From Macrobrachium rosenbergii (Eukaryota > Arthropoda > Malacostraca > Decapoda > Palaemonidae), in NCBI RefSeq assembly GCF_040412425.1, contig NC_089753.1:43533913-43597912 (forward strand): DNA of 64,000 nt, written 5' to 3'. Positions 12,252-25,639 of this stretch are shown piece after piece; positions within the stretch are counted from its first letter, which is position 1; each line of letters begins with the position of its first letter. The position numbers and the translations under genes are program-made. The notes under the pieces were generated by a model that had not been told where the DNA came from, made no database searches, and was given only the letters and a program-made list of their open reading frames with translations.

Positions 12252-12432
12252 GCATTAAGCTACAAAAGTCCTTTAATATCCAATTCACTCTACCTCGGCA
12301 ATAATATATTTTCATATATGTTACCCGAAGGGGAATTTTTTAGTTGATAATAAGTTCGGGTAACATATATGAAAATATACTATTCCCGAGGCAGAGTGAA
12401 TTGGATATTAAAGGATGTTTGTAGCTTAATGC
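12252..12432. mobile_element. Hairpin (foldback) element beside (TA)n
   Basis: Arms 12252-12329 and 12355-12432 are reverse complements over about 78 bp with around six mismatches, joined by a 25-bp loop. The arms start GCATTAAGCTACAAA and meet at GTTACCCGAA/TTCGGGTAAC. A (TA)n tract starts about 10 bp after the right arm, and TA-rich repeats precede the left arm. The shape fits a foldback MITE or a recently formed palindrome. No target duplication was identified. Confidence 0.75.
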
Positions 12433-12439
12433 ACGTGTG

Positions 12440-12443
<4 letters not shown>

Positions 12444-12534
<91 letters not shown>
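12444..12534. repeat. (TA)n microsatellite
   Basis: Pure TA tract of about 90 bp directly following the foldback element. Confidence 0.95.
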
Positions 12535-12536
<2 letters not shown>

Positions 12537-12884
12537 CATATTTATAAATGGCAGGGAAACCTACCTAGTAAATTGTGAAAATCTGAAAATTCGGTATGTT
12601 TTGAATTTAGAAATACGAGGGAAATATATTATCTCTCTGCATATAATATGGGTATAATGAAAATTCCTGAAGCATGTAAGCTCTGCTAAGCGCATAAGGG
12701 AAGAAACATTATGTATGAAAGTTATCTAGGGAAAAATCCCCACGTAATGAAGACGACGTAGGAAAAATATCCCCCAACGTAGGGAAAAATAATCCAGACT
12801 GTTGTGCAGTTCATTTCTATAGTGGGGCTCTGCTGAATGAATGGCAAAGAAAAAAAAGAATGGAAGTCTGTGATTAGGAATTAG

Positions 12885-12885
<1 letters not shown>

Positions 12886-12929
<44 letters not shown>
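12886..12929. repeat. (GA)n microsatellite
   Basis: Pure GA tract of about 43 bp. The 12540-12885 and 12930-13235 flanks hold nothing I recognise. Confidence 0.95.
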
Positions 12930-12932
<3 letters not shown>

Positions 12933-13239
12933 TTGGAATCAAAAGGTCATATTATGAGAATTAGAGGTACAGTATTTGGGTGAAAAGAGAAAGGGAAATT
13001 AGATATAAAACGCTGCGTAGCAAATTAAGTATATTCGCCAAAATAGAAAAATTGATTCCGATGTAAATAAATGTCTTACGATTTAAATATTAAAGCCACC
13101 TGAGAAATCTAATGAAAAATTAGCCTCTAAATGTCATAAATATGAAACATTATGAAAATTATTGAAACGACATTTGGCAGCGACAGTCATAAGGGACCAG
13201 GTGAAGAGGAGAGAAACTTCTCTGTAACCTCCCTAATTA

Positions 13240-13550
13240 ATATCCGTAGGGGTGCTAATGCCGTGTGCACTGCACCTCAAGCGGTGCACTGTAGGCATTA
13301 CTCAAGGTTCTTTGCAGCGTCCCTTCTGCTCCTAGCTGCAACCCCTTTCATTCCTTTTACTGTACCTCCATTCATAATCTCTTTCTTCCGTCTTGCTATC
13401 CACCTTCTACTAACAATTGTTTCATAGTGCAACTGCGAGGTTTTCCTCCCGTTACACCTTTCAAACCTTTCTACTCTCAATTTTAAGTTTCAGCGCTGAA
13501 TGATCTCATAGGTCCCAGCGCTTGGCCGTTAGCCTAAATTCTATATTCCT
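13240..13550 (+). repeat. Interspersed repeat R2, copy 1
   Basis: Matches, in reverse, the block at 40633-40885. Shared landmarks in order: GTGCACTG...GGTGCACTGTAGGC, AAGGTTCTTTGCAG, GCTGCAACCC, a pyrimidine-rich middle, ACAATTGTTTCA, then CAGCGCTGAATGA and TCATAGGTCCCAGCGCT. The frames on both strands are not convincing proteins. Confidence 0.75.
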
Positions 13551-13649
13551 TCATTCCTCCCGAATTAATCAACCTACCTGACATCAAAGGCGTCACCCGG
13601 AAGCCGTTCTTGCAAAAGACTCATTTTCAAAATATCGAAAAGATGGATT

Positions 13650-13965
13650 TTTTATTATTCATTATCTTATTTATTCATATATTTATTTATTTGTTTGTTT
13701 ATTTGTCTATTTGTTCATTTATTTATGTTATTTATATATTTACTCAATTGAATTATTCATTTATTTTATTTATCCATTTTATCTATTTTATTACTTTATT
13801 GACTGTATTTATTTGTTTATTCTATTATTTTTATTTATTTATTTTTTCGTTTTATTTATTTATGTATGCTATCTATTAATTTATTTATATATTTTATTTA
13901 TTATTATTTATGTATTTGTTTATTTATTTATTAATTTTATATATTCACTTATTTTATCCTCTCGG
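13650..13965. repeat. Degenerate (TTTA)n-rich low-complexity tract
   Basis: About 300 bp built mostly of ATTT, TTTA and TTTG words. The Phe/Ile/Tyr-rich frames here are low-complexity artefacts. Confidence 0.85.
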
Positions 13966-14267
13966 TATTCGTTGATATTATGTATTTCCTCCGGATTTTG
14001 ACTTCGAAAGGACAGTTGGACCTTGACGGGTGAACGTAAGTTCCAGAGCTCCACTTGTGTCACTACATCGCTAGAAATCCACTGTGAGTTTTTTTTTTAT
14101 AAATATACCTCAAGGTGAGTATCCAAGGCGTATCCTAAATGCAACTTTGTCAAAAGAATCTCATCTGGCCAAGAGTTTTATCGTTGTTAATATCTTAAGG
14201 GCAAATGCGGCAATTTTGCCATACTTTAGGTGGATTTTTCGTAAGACTCAGTTACCGTAAGTAGATA

Positions 14268-14325
<58 letters not shown>
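14268..14325. repeat. (ATT)n microsatellite
   Basis: About 19 perfect ATT units. Confidence 0.95.
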
Positions 14326-14326
<1 letters not shown>

Positions 14327-14329
14327 AAA

Positions 14330-15485
14330 TTTAACACTGCCAACACTTTTCATAGAAAGGATGATTTTTTCCTGTTAAATGGCCGTAACGATAAGAAAAC
14401 AAAGAAATAATAATGGAAATTTAGAATAAAAAAATAAAAATAGACGTTGATTAGATTTTCAAAGGAAGCGAGAATCAAAGAAAACGGAGCAACAAATATT
14501 AGAGCAACTGACAAGCAAAAAAAAAAAAATCTGCTGCCTCTTTGCGTGCTAAAGATCCGCTGGAAGCCCAAGTCTCATTCCGAAATGGTCTCCCCATGAG
14601 GCTGTCTTCCGATTCCATGTTTTTATTGGAATTGAAAAAAGAAATCGAAGCGATTTCATACTTTTATCGAAATTGGAAAAGATTCGGCCAAGCCTAAGAG
14701 ACGCCAGCAGAACCCTGGTTACGTTCGGTCTCATAAAAATCATGGTGGGAAAAGATAAAGTTGATATATCTCCCGCTGAAATAGTGGTGACAGATTTATT
14801 TACTAAAACACGAATCTATTTGTTTTTCTCTCTAAATTTTATCATGGTTTCTTTCAGCAGATTACTTTCATACACAAGTAACAGCGCTGCAGCGTCTTTG
14901 GCGCGACATATGCGGGGCGAAACGAGCGTAACCGTCGTTTCTTCCAGGGAATTTAAAACTTTCCCGTTTTTCGTCGAGTAAGAATGAATAAACCAAAAAT
15001 ATGGAGGCCCTTTTTAATCTAGCTAGAAAGCCCGCCTTCGCTTTCAAAACCAATAACATTTCTAAAGATATATTTGACTCCCACGAGGAAAAAAAAATAT
15101 TGCTTCAAGCTCGTATTTCAAGATCAAATCGGAAGACGTCAGACATTGTTTTACAAATGATGGTGGAAATACGATCGTTGCCGCGCAGTAGTGCTTTCTC
15201 TTTCCGGCTCCTCCTCTTCTGTATTTTGCTTCAGAAGACTGGGAATTCGACCAACAACAATAACAGAGGAGTAACGAAAGACAGAAAAGTATTGAGAAAA
15301 AGAACATTTAAGCAATAAATGTTGACTTAGAGACATGTTTTTGAAGCGCGCTGGCGACGTAAAATGAAAAGCTTGGATGAGATGTTACGCAATCAAGTCA
15401 TAAAATTATATTTTTTTCCGATAACAATAGATTCTTTCTAACGTCGAGAATCGAACTTTATGCGTACCCTAACGTTCCATTAGTT
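14330..15485. other. Unassigned non-coding DNA
   Basis: Several overlapping frames of 60-105 codons occur on both strands, but none has a domain, splice context or repeat signature I recognise. Confidence 0.45.
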
Positions 15486-15487
15486 TT

Positions 15488-15489
<2 letters not shown>

Positions 15490-15548
<59 letters not shown>
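15490..15548. repeat. (CT)n microsatellite
   Basis: Pure CT tract. A second one follows at 15634-15692. Confidence 0.95.
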
Positions 15549-15551
<3 letters not shown>

Positions 15552-15629
15552 GAATCATTGGCTTTTAATGTTTAACCTCTCTCCCTTTCCTCCAGGCTCA
15601 CGAAATCAGGTATCAGTTTAGTTCATTTC

Positions 15630-15633
<4 letters not shown>

Positions 15634-15692
<59 letters not shown>
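15634..15692. repeat. (CT)n microsatellite
   Basis: Pure CT tract of about 59 bp. Confidence 0.95.
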
Positions 15693-15694
<2 letters not shown>

Positions 15695-15910
15695 CACCCC
15701 ACGTATTCTATTTCATAAACCATTGTGACATGGCCCTGATAGCAACTTCCTCCTTCATTAGAATCCTGTCACTTCCGTTATGTAGAAAATTTTCGTAAAT
15801 GGCTTTCTCAAGATAATATTCCTTGATGCGGGAACGGGTTCTTTTTTACAATAAATAAATAAATAAATTTATAAATAAATAAATAAATATGTATATATAA
15901 ATGTTTTTTC

Positions 15911-16111
15911 GGATCTTTCCTAGATAGTGACCCCAGCAAAGTTCGGAGGTCGTTATCTAGGACTAAAATATCCTGGGGGTTATTATCATGATATTTACAG
16001 CCTTTTGTTCATGTTTTTACGGTCACTCCCAACGGGCTTGTACTAAACACGCTGCAAAGGTGGATACATACCGGGTTAAAACCCTTCGGGGTCACTGTCT
16101 AGGAAAGGTCC
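15911..16111. mobile_element. 201-bp MITE with 8-bp flanking repeats
   Basis: It begins GGATCTTTCCTAGATAGTGA and ends TCACTGTCTAGGAAAGGTCC, inverted termini of about 20 bp with few mismatches. GTTTTTTC occurs exactly at both borders (15903-15910 and 16112-16119), an apparent 8-bp target duplication. The interior has further partial copies of the terminal TATCTAGGA motif. Superfamily is open: the 8-bp duplication fits hAT, P or Merlin, and the GG...CC ends argue against the usual hAT CAGTGG type. Confidence 0.7.
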
Positions 16112-16114
16112 GTT

Positions 16115-16570
16115 TTTTCTTCATATTCATATGAACTGGAGATCTTGAGCAATTCCAAGCAATCAGTATTCATACTTTTTTTTCGTAGATATTTACTATA
16201 AGTTATCCAGATTCCAAGTGACAGTTTTTTCAGTAATTTGCTTCATAAAGTAATGAAAACGATTAAACACGATGGAAATTTCGCTTGCTAGAAGGACATT
16301 CCCCCCAACCCCCCGTGTATGGGACGCTGCAGTAACATACAGTGCACTTTGGAACTTTCGATCGCAAATATTTGGGGCTGTTGTTTTTATTTATTATTAT
16401 ATTTTTGTGTGTTCCACGTTTTGAATTTCCGCATTGTAAAACTCCGGAGGAAAAATTAAATGTCGCTACTTTCACCTTGTAAATGCCAAATTAAGAAACT
16501 TCCACATCATTGGGTGGTTTTTGTGACTGCACAGAAGACTGATAAGCAGCCCGTCGGCCCCATAAATAGG
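16115..16570. other. Unassigned non-coding DNA
   Basis: Nothing recognised. A C-run lies near 16300. Confidence 0.45.
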
Positions 16571-16579
16571 TTCACGTGG

Positions 16580-17130
16580 AATGGCTGGCTAATATTTACT
16601 GATGGGATGGTGTCGATCAGGGTTGATGAAGAAAAGCTACTGAGACTGGTGAAAGGGGTATCAAGTGTTTACAGTTAGGGAAAGTTGAAAGTGAAGACTA
16701 GTACGATAAGAGTTTTAGGGTTAATGGAAACAATAAGGATGGAGCATTCACTGTTAGTAATGAATGATTAGCATAAATGTAACAGATAATGGTAGGCTGA
16801 GAGAAATAAGCCACAGAACAGATAAGCCAAGGATAAGGGTCACTGAAAAGGATTTGTAAGAGAATAATGCCCCCCAAGAAAGCGGAAGATGGAGTGCATG
16901 AAATAATGGTTGAGCTATTTCTCCTTTACGGAAGTGAAGTGGGAGTGCTGAATGTAATTGGAGGAAAAAATTGGTAGTTGTTGGAATTAACTGTCTACAT
17001 AGTACATTTGGAGACAGAATGATTGTCATACTGTGTTTTTTTGCAGGGATTTGGTCACGTGGAGAGAATGGAAGATTGTAGACTGGTGAAACCTGTATAA
17101 CTTGGAGGTCCTTGGGGGAAGGAAGAGGTG
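16580..17130 (+). pseudogene. Decayed LINE reverse transcriptase, C-terminal part
   Basis: In one frame TDGMVSIRVDEEKLLRLV sits where intact LINEs have the catalytic Y-A-D-D followed by V-L-x-x-x-x-E-E-K-L-x-x-L-V, so both aspartates of the core are degraded here. Further along, in shifted frames, come LLYGSEVGVLN (about 16920-16955) and GFGHVERMEDCRLV (about 17045-17087), the usual LINE C-terminal blocks. Several frameshifts and stops separate them, so this is a fossil. The minus-strand frame over the region is a shadow. Confidence 0.7.
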
Positions 17131-17450
17131 AGTGGCTCGGTATATGTGTAAGCAAATGTCTCAGATAATAATCTTGAGAAATTTTCAACCAATAATACAA
17201 AGATATGATTAATAGAACACTTATTTACTGCAAATAAAGAATAGAAGTAATAAATAGAGGTAATAAAGAAAACGGGAAGAAAGTGTCAAAAGAAGAAATG
17301 CAGAATCAAACTGGGAAGTTGAAGGGGAAAAAGAATCTTGAAAATTTACGGAAATTGAAAGTCTGGGAAACGCTCTGTTAACTCCAGGCGAAGGACAAAG
17401 TGAAGAGAAGTCCGAAGTCATGATAGAAAAACTTCTTCATTATCTCCTTT

Positions 17451-17454
<4 letters not shown>

Positions 17455-17515
<61 letters not shown>
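17455..17515. repeat. (GA)n microsatellite
   Basis: Pure GA tract of about 61 bp. A shorter one follows at about 17610-17632. Confidence 0.95.
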
Positions 17516-17518
<3 letters not shown>

Positions 17519-17639
17519 AATCAACATTAAGAGAAATAAAAAATACTTTACTGTCCGAAATACAAACCTTTCTTCGTGGATTTAGCAAACTGGATTTCTG
17601 ATTTATAAATGAGAGAGAGAGAGAGAGAGAGAGTATCGT

Positions 17640-18280
17640 CTTGATGTACGACAGCTGAGAGGAAAGGAAATGAGACTCATTACTGTTTTTTTGGAGAATG
17701 AATAGAGAGGGAGCGTTGGGTACAGTGAGAACCATTATTATACTTCCTCTTGTATTTTGAAAGATGATTTATTCTTTACTTTTTCTGTGTATTCTAAAAT
17801 AGGATTTAATTCACATTTATCGGCGAAGAATATTATAAGTATGATACATTTTAAAGTATGAAATGGATAACGTGAATTGCAGTGTAGGACTGTTTTAACT
17901 AGCTTGTAAAAACACCGATATTCATAGAAATTTCCTTAGAAATAAAACCTTATTTTCGTCTCCTTATCTTGATATTTAACGGCGGTCTAAGAGCGGTCTG
18001 GAATATATTTTGTTTTATGAAATTTAAGTTTAGTTTTACTGTTATTGTCCTCAATAGCAGGTATACCATCGGTATAGTTCTTTCATTTATTTGTTTACAG
18101 AAGGTATACCATGAGTTTTAAGGATTTTTATATAATTATATATTTTTGCACTTACGAATTCATCTATATTAGATCGCTGACTGTTGTTTTCACTGCTTTT
18201 TTTAATTATATACTTTTGTTTTTATGCGTTTTTCTATATTAGATCACATACTACTGTCTGTTACCCTGAATGCTCCTTTG
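17640..18280. other. Unassigned AT-rich DNA
   Basis: Nothing recognised. ATTATATA(T)TTTTG and TCTATATTAGATC blocks at about 18136-18176 and 18205-18246 form a loose direct repeat. Confidence 0.45.
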
Positions 18281-18283
18281 ATT

Positions 18284-20465
18284 GTATGTGTGTCAGTGTG
18301 TAGCAGAATATCTGTATGTGCGTGTGTGTCTCTAGTAGAATAGCTGTATGTGTGAGTATGTGTAGCAGAATAGCTGTATGTGTGAATGTGTGCAACAGAA
18401 TAGCTGTATGGTATGTGCGAGTGTGTGCAGCAGAATAGCTGTATGTGTGAGTGTGTGCAGCAGAATAGCTGTATGTGTGAGTGTGTGCAGCAGAATAGCT
18501 GTATGTGTGAGTGTGTGTAGGAGAATAGCTGTATGTGTGAGTGCGTGCAGCAGAATAGCTGTATGTGTGAGTGTGTGCAGCAGAATAGCTGTATGTGTGA
18601 GTGTGTGCAGCAGAATAGCTGTATGTGTGAGTGTGTGCAGCAGAATAGCTGTATGTGCGAATGTGTGCAGCAGAATAGCTGTATGTGTGAGTGTGTGCAG
18701 GAGAATAGCTGTATGTGTGAGTGTGTGCAGCAGAATAGCTGTATGTGTTAGTGTGTGCAGCAGAATAGCTGTATGTGCGAATGTGTGCAGCAGAATAGAT
18801 GTATGTGTGAGTGTGTGCAGGAGAATAGCTGTATGTGTGAGTGTGTGCAGCAGAATAGCCGTATGTGTGAGTGTGTGCAGCAGAATAACTGTATGTGTGA
18901 GTGTGTGCAGCAGAATAGCTGTATGTGCGAATGTGTGCAGCAGAATAGCTGTATGTGTGAGTGTGTGCAGCAGAATAGCTGTATGTGTGAGTGCAGCAGA
19001 ATAGCTGTATGTGTGAGTGTGTGCAGGAGAATAGCTGTATGTGTGAGTGTGTGCAGCAGAATAGCCGTATGTGTGAGTGTGTGCAGCAGAATAACTGTAT
19101 GTGTGAGTGTGTGCAGCAGAATAGCTGTATGTGCGAATGTGTGCAGCAGAATAGTTGTATGTGTGAGTGTGTGCAGCAGAATAGCTGTATGTGCGAATGT
19201 GTGCAGTAGAATAGCTGTATGTGTGAGTGTGTGTAGCAGAATAGCTGTATGTGTGAGTATTTGTAGCAGAATAGCTGTATGTGTGAGTGTGTGCAGGAGA
19301 ATAGCTGTATGTGTGAGTGTGTGTAGCAGAATAGCTGTATGTGTGAGTGTGTGTAGCAGAATAGCTGTATGTGTGAGTATTTGTAGCAGAATAGCTGTAT
19401 GTGTGAGTGTGTGCAGGAGAATAGCTGTATGTGTGAGTGTGTGTAGCAGAATAGTTGTATGTGTGAGTGTGTGCAGCAGAATAGCTGTATGTGTGAGTAT
19501 TTGTAGCAGAATAGCTGTATGTGTGAGTGTGTGCAGGAGAATAGCTGTATGTGTGAGTGTGTGTAGCAGAATAGCTGTATGTGTGAGTGTGTGCAGCAGA
19601 ATAGTTGTATGTGTGAGTGTGTGCAGCAGAATAGTTGTATGTGTGAGTGTGTGCAGCAGAATAGCTGTATGTGTGAGTGTGTGCAGCAGAATAGCTGTAT
19701 GTGCGAATGTGTGCAGCAGAATAGTTGTATGTGTGAGTGTGTGCAGCAGAATAGCTGTATGTGTGAGTGCAGCAGAATAGCTGTATGTGTGAATGTGTGC
19801 AGCAGAATAGCTGTATGCGTGAGTGTGTGTAGCAGAATAGCTGTATGTGCGAATGTGTGCAGCAGAATAGTTGTATGTGTGAGTGTGTGCAGCAGAATAG
19901 CTGTATGTGCAAATGTGTGCAGTAGAATAGCTGTATGTGCGAATGTGTGCAGCAGAATAGCTGTATGTGTGAGTGTGTGCAGGAGAATAGCTGTATGTGT
20001 GAGTGTGTGCAGCAGAATAGCTGTATGTGTGAGTGTGTGCAGCAGAATAGCTGTATGTATGAGTGTGTGCATTAGAATAGCTGTATGTGTGAGTGTGTGT
20101 AGCAGAATAGCTGTATGTATGAGTGTGTGCCGCAGAATAGCTGTATGTATGAGTGTGTGCATTAGAATAGCTGTATGTGTGAGTGTGTGTAGCAGAATAG
20201 CTGTATGTATGAGTGTGTGCCGCAGAATAGTTGTATGTGTGAGTGTGTGCAGCAGAATAGCTGTATGTGCGAATATGTGCAGCAGAATAGCTGTATGTGT
20301 GAATGTGTGCAGCAGAATAGCTGTATGTGTGAGTGTGTGCAGCAGAATAGCTGTATGTGTGAGTGTGTGCAGCAGAATAGCTGTATGTGTGAGTGCAGCA
20401 GAATAGCTGTATGTGTGAGCATGTCTAGCAAAATAGCTGTATGTGTGAGTGTGTGTAGCAGAATG
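18284..20465 (+). repeat. 30-bp minisatellite, about 72 copies, with higher-order structure
   Basis: The unit is GTATGTGTGAGTGTGTGCAG followed by CAGAATAGCT (30 bp). Variant units form patterns: GAGTATTTGTAG recurs every 120 bp (19257, 19377, 19497), a CATTAGAATAG variant recurs after 90 bp (about 20069 and 20159), and a multi-unit block near 18811 is repeated about 206 bp further on. Three 26-bp units lacking GTGT (about 18990, 19767, 20392) shift the phase. Because 30 is a multiple of three and the unit lacks stops in several frames, very long open frames arise on both strands (up to 762 codons); these are by-products. It ends in a (GT)n tract. Confidence 0.95.
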
Positions 20466-20469
20466 GTAG

Positions 20470-20520
<51 letters not shown>
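20470..20520. repeat. (GT)n microsatellite
   Basis: Pure GT tract of about 48 bp directly attached to the minisatellite, which is itself GT-rich and may have grown from such a tract. Confidence 0.95.
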
Positions 20521-20522
<2 letters not shown>

Positions 20523-20524
20523 GG

Positions 20525-21525
20525 CGACGTGACGTGACCCTATATACAAAAGAAACCGTCCCCGTAACTCAGTCAGTTTAATCTATCTTATGAAACAAGA
20601 CCATTGTGCAGTCACTATTCCCAGCTTTCCTTCCTTCAATTCCGTTTCGTTGGCCCCAGCAGGAACGTAAAATCTTGATCGGTCAGCAGAGTGAGGTCTC
20701 TCGCTCTTTCACTATTCCCACGAGAAAGCTTCTAGATCGAAGTGCGTGATTTTCGGAATCACGATTCCCTTCACCCATTCCCATTCCCATGGCCCCCTAG
20801 ATTAAATCCACACCCTTTTTATCCATTCTCCCCCCCACCCCCCGTTGGCGCCCCCTTCCATGGAAAGTGAGTTGCTATAAAGTACCGGACGGTCCTTGAT
20901 AGATTTAGGTTCGGAGACTGATCTTATTTCTAGTAATGTCACGTGCGTCTGAAATCAAAGATACCTTATTTTACTCCTTTTTTTTTATTTCGGGTGTGTT
21001 TCTGTCTATTATTCTGCCTGCCTGCTTATATATTTATTTATGTAATTATATATGAAATCGCCGACGTATCACTGCCAAGCATTCCTTTTTTTTTTATCCA
21101 TTGAGCCAAATTCATTATACAACCAGTGGTTTGCAGATAACATCGTAGTTACTAGACCTAATTTGTCGCTGTCTTGTGTATCACGTGACATTTCAAAGCT
21201 TATTTTTTCTAATGAGCTTCACACAGTACCTGTGGTAAATGACTAATAAGCAGGCATTTCTTCATTTCTCCTCTAATATATAGATGGCTATTGAAGTTAA
21301 CTATCTGCCTTAATTATTATAATTACTGTTCTTGGAAACTTTAGTCAACCTTATTTACTGGACTTTTCAACCTTCAAGTTGATGAATTGCTTCGACTTGC
21401 AAGAGATAACATTTACAATATATAGGCCTATATAATTATTATTACCATATGGGCCTCACTTCTCTCTCTCTCGTCTCTCGTCTTAATGCTCCTCTGAAAT
21501 TTGCACCTGATGGATTCTTCCCCCT
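20525..21525. other. Unassigned DNA with a possible TATA motif
   Basis: No gene. GCTATAAAGTACCGGACGGT (about 20873-20892) resembles a TATA-type core promoter, but no downstream coding exon was found, so it is not called. Confidence 0.4.

Positions 21526-21530
<5 letters not shown>

Positions 21531-21604
<74 letters not shown>
21531..21604. repeat. (CT)n-(CA)n compound microsatellite
   Basis: CT repeats to about 21578 then CA repeats to 21604. Confidence 0.95.
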
Positions 21605-21610
<6 letters not shown>

Positions 21611-21723
21611 ATCTGTTTTGCATATTGATATCTCGCCCCGCCGAAATATGCATAATTCAGCCCCTTTCATTATGTAGAGGCGAATTTTGCTGCAGACCGA
21701 GTCATCATTACGCCAGGTTTGAC

Positions 21724-21725
<2 letters not shown>

Positions 21726-21783
<58 letters not shown>
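21726..21783. repeat. (CT)n microsatellite
   Basis: Pure CT tract of about 57 bp. Confidence 0.95.
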
Positions 21784-23689
<1,906 letters not shown>

Positions 23690-23690
<1 letters not shown>

Positions 23691-24073
23691 TCAACACCAG
23701 AGCTGCAGCTCTCGAAATCATACTCGTGGGCGTCCAGGGAAAGGCACTTATCGTTACCTAGTTTTTTCTTTTTTATCTATTTTTGTTTTATTTTGTATTT
23801 TTCTCTCCTTGTTTCAATAGTTTCATTTTAGCTCCCGTCTGGGTAGGTCCTTCTTTTAGTGTCATGGTGTCTCTGATATTTTTAAAAGAATTACATTTTA
23901 AATGAGATAATACTGTACAGTTTTTAATTAGTTGTTATAATAAATGTTTTTATGAATAATTCTTGACAGTCAACTCGGTGTATTTCAGCCTTGAAGATGC
24001 AACAATGTAGTTGGGAACGTCGGCATTAGCAATAAACTCAATTTTATCGAGTGCCTTTCCTGGACGCCTACGA

Positions 24074-24075
<2 letters not shown>
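23690..24075. mobile_element. Inverted-repeat element between (TA)n tracts, copy 2
   Basis: TACTCGTGGGCGTCCAGG (from 23721), continuing to about 23750, is the reverse complement, with few mismatches, of 24048-24076. Outside both ends lie long TA tracts. At 23989-24026 is CCTTGAAGATG, CAAC, a six-base loop, GTTG, GGAACGTCGGCA, the same framework as in the element at 1461-1692 with a different but complementary stem. No ORF is carried. A link to Penelope-like terminal repeats is plausible but unproven. Confidence 0.55.
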
Positions 24076-24152
<77 letters not shown>

Positions 24153-24153
24153 C

Positions 24154-24210
<57 letters not shown>
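24074..24210. repeat. Two (TA)n tracts
   Basis: TA tracts at 24074-24149 and 24156-24210 with a CATACATA break. Confidence 0.95.
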
Positions 24211-24213
<3 letters not shown>

Positions 24214-24324
24214 CATCCTTATGTCATCAGTAGTCACTTCTAGAAGCATTCTCAAATTTACACTAACCCTGTCTGTTCTTGCTCCATTCATCTTGGGTTC
24301 TCTTCCCCCCCCCCAACCCATTCT

Positions 24325-24850
24325 TCATATATTCAAAAACTCATTCCATCGACCTAAGACGCATTCTCTTCAGACAACATGTCTCCAACTGCATCTTTTA
24401 TTTTGGGTTTCATTTGTACATTAACCTTTCTCCCTGAATTTACTTGCCTCCAGAACAAGTTCTTATCACCTCTAAAGCTCTTACTGATCTCCTCCCCTCC
24501 TCTTCTTTTTATTATTTGCCATTTTCTCTCATTTTTTCTCGTCTGTCTTATCTATCCTACCGAATGTCTTTACATGATCACCTCTTTTGAAGTTGCTTGT
24601 CAAATAATCTTCCTTTTTCCTTCACTATATCTTTCATTTCATCACCCCACTACAATTCCTCTTCCTATCTGCAAGCACTCCTTTCTGTCGTTATTGCTCG
24701 ATCGTGGAATATTACAAACTCCTCATCTACTCCTTCCCCCGAAAGGTCTTTCACCTTAGACGATATTTCATCCAATTTCTCTTTATTTCCTCTTTTCCCT
24801 TCAGTCTCAATTGTATCTGCAGTAACATTATTACCGCTTCCTCTCTAACA
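24325..24850 (-). pseudogene. LINE remnant: region upstream of the RT domain
   Basis: On the minus strand one frame reads FWRQVNSGRKVNVQMKPKIK and continues to DMLSEENA (24360-24468). RWNEFLNI follows in a shifted frame (about 24330-24355). This is the standard connector between the endonuclease and reverse transcriptase of many LINEs. Higher coordinates are Lys/Arg-rich in this direction and fit the preceding linker. Stops and a frameshift make it a fossil. The plus-strand Ser/Pro/Phe-rich frames are its shadows. Confidence 0.6.
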
Positions 24851-24851
24851 T

Positions 24852-25448
24852 CAATTTATATACAAGTTAACTTTTACTATAACCAAGTAATGACCATATT
24901 TACTTCCAGCTTTTCCTTATCTCATAATTACTTATGTTAACTTGCTGTTTCCTCTGCTCCGTACTAATACATAATACATAAAAAAATTTCTCTTTCCCAG
25001 ACTTACTTATACATTCCTTCCTAAAAAGGTTTGTTTGCTCCTTTGAAAAAGAAAGCTATCGCAGAATGTAATTGTATTTCTTAAAGTAAACATTTCCGGT
25101 TTTTAGCAGCGGTTCCTGAAACATTGAACAAAATTAGGTCATAATCATGTAATTTAATCGTCTAATTCCTTTGAGCCTGAGGTTTGGTTTACCTACAAGA
25201 AAGCATTCTTCAGACCTTGTCTTCTGGTCGGGGCTGCCCTATTTTTCATGTCGAGAGAGATCTTGGTTGGCTGATGAGAATGTTTACTACAGAGTGGATT
25301 GAACTATAAACATCATTGCGGGATAGACAGAAAATGTTGCTAGACATCCACCAGTAAAAATCAAAATGAAGATACAGGTCGAAATATAATTGGAATTCAT
25401 CGCTGTAGAAAATGTCCAGAAGAGTGAAATTTTGTAGTTGTAAAGTCA
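24852..25448. other. Unassigned non-coding DNA
   Basis: Nothing recognised. Confidence 0.45.
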
Positions 25449-25450
25449 AG

Positions 25451-25451
<1 letters not shown>

Positions 25452-25505
<54 letters not shown>
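25452..25505. repeat. (CT)n microsatellite
   Basis: Pure CT tract of about 54 bp. Confidence 0.95.
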
Positions 25506-25506
<1 letters not shown>

Positions 25507-25561
25507 GGATATTAACAATTTGCTGAGATCCTTCTGGAGAATGAATTCCATCAAATAGCCT

Positions 25562-25613
25562 GTAGCAAAGTCCACCGTGCTTTGCAGCTAAGCCCCGCCC
25601 ACTGATTACGTCA
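25562..25613 (-). promoter_or_regulatory. GC-box/CRE-like module, inverted partner of 27644-27728
   Basis: On the minus strand this block reads GTGACGTAAT, CAGTGGGCGGGGC, TTAGCTGCAAAGC, GGTGGACT in that order. The same words in the same order occur on the plus strand at 27644-27728, so the two modules point away from each other about 2.1 kb apart. GGGCGGGGC is a GC-box and TGACGT a CRE half-site. It may be a duplicated promoter piece, or one end of an inverted-repeat transposon. Confidence 0.5.
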
Positions 25614-25639
25614 CGACCATTCCTTGAAGCTGACTGGTT

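Noticed and set aside
16754..17200. 148-codon minus-strand frame
   Set aside because: It is the shadow of plus-strand LINE remains (GFGHVERMED and neighbouring blocks).
18284..20465. Regularly spaced repeats resembling a CRISPR array
   Set aside because: Units are directly adjacent with no unique spacers, and the context is animal DNA.
18261..20549. A 762-codon minus-strand frame and several 200-340-codon plus-strand frames rich in Cys or His/Thr
   Set aside because: They are produced by a 30-bp tandem repeat lacking stops in several frames on both strands. All frames are equally open and there is no non-repeat protein sequence.
20860..20900. TATA-type promoter of an unseen gene
   Set aside because: No coding exon or splice context was found downstream.
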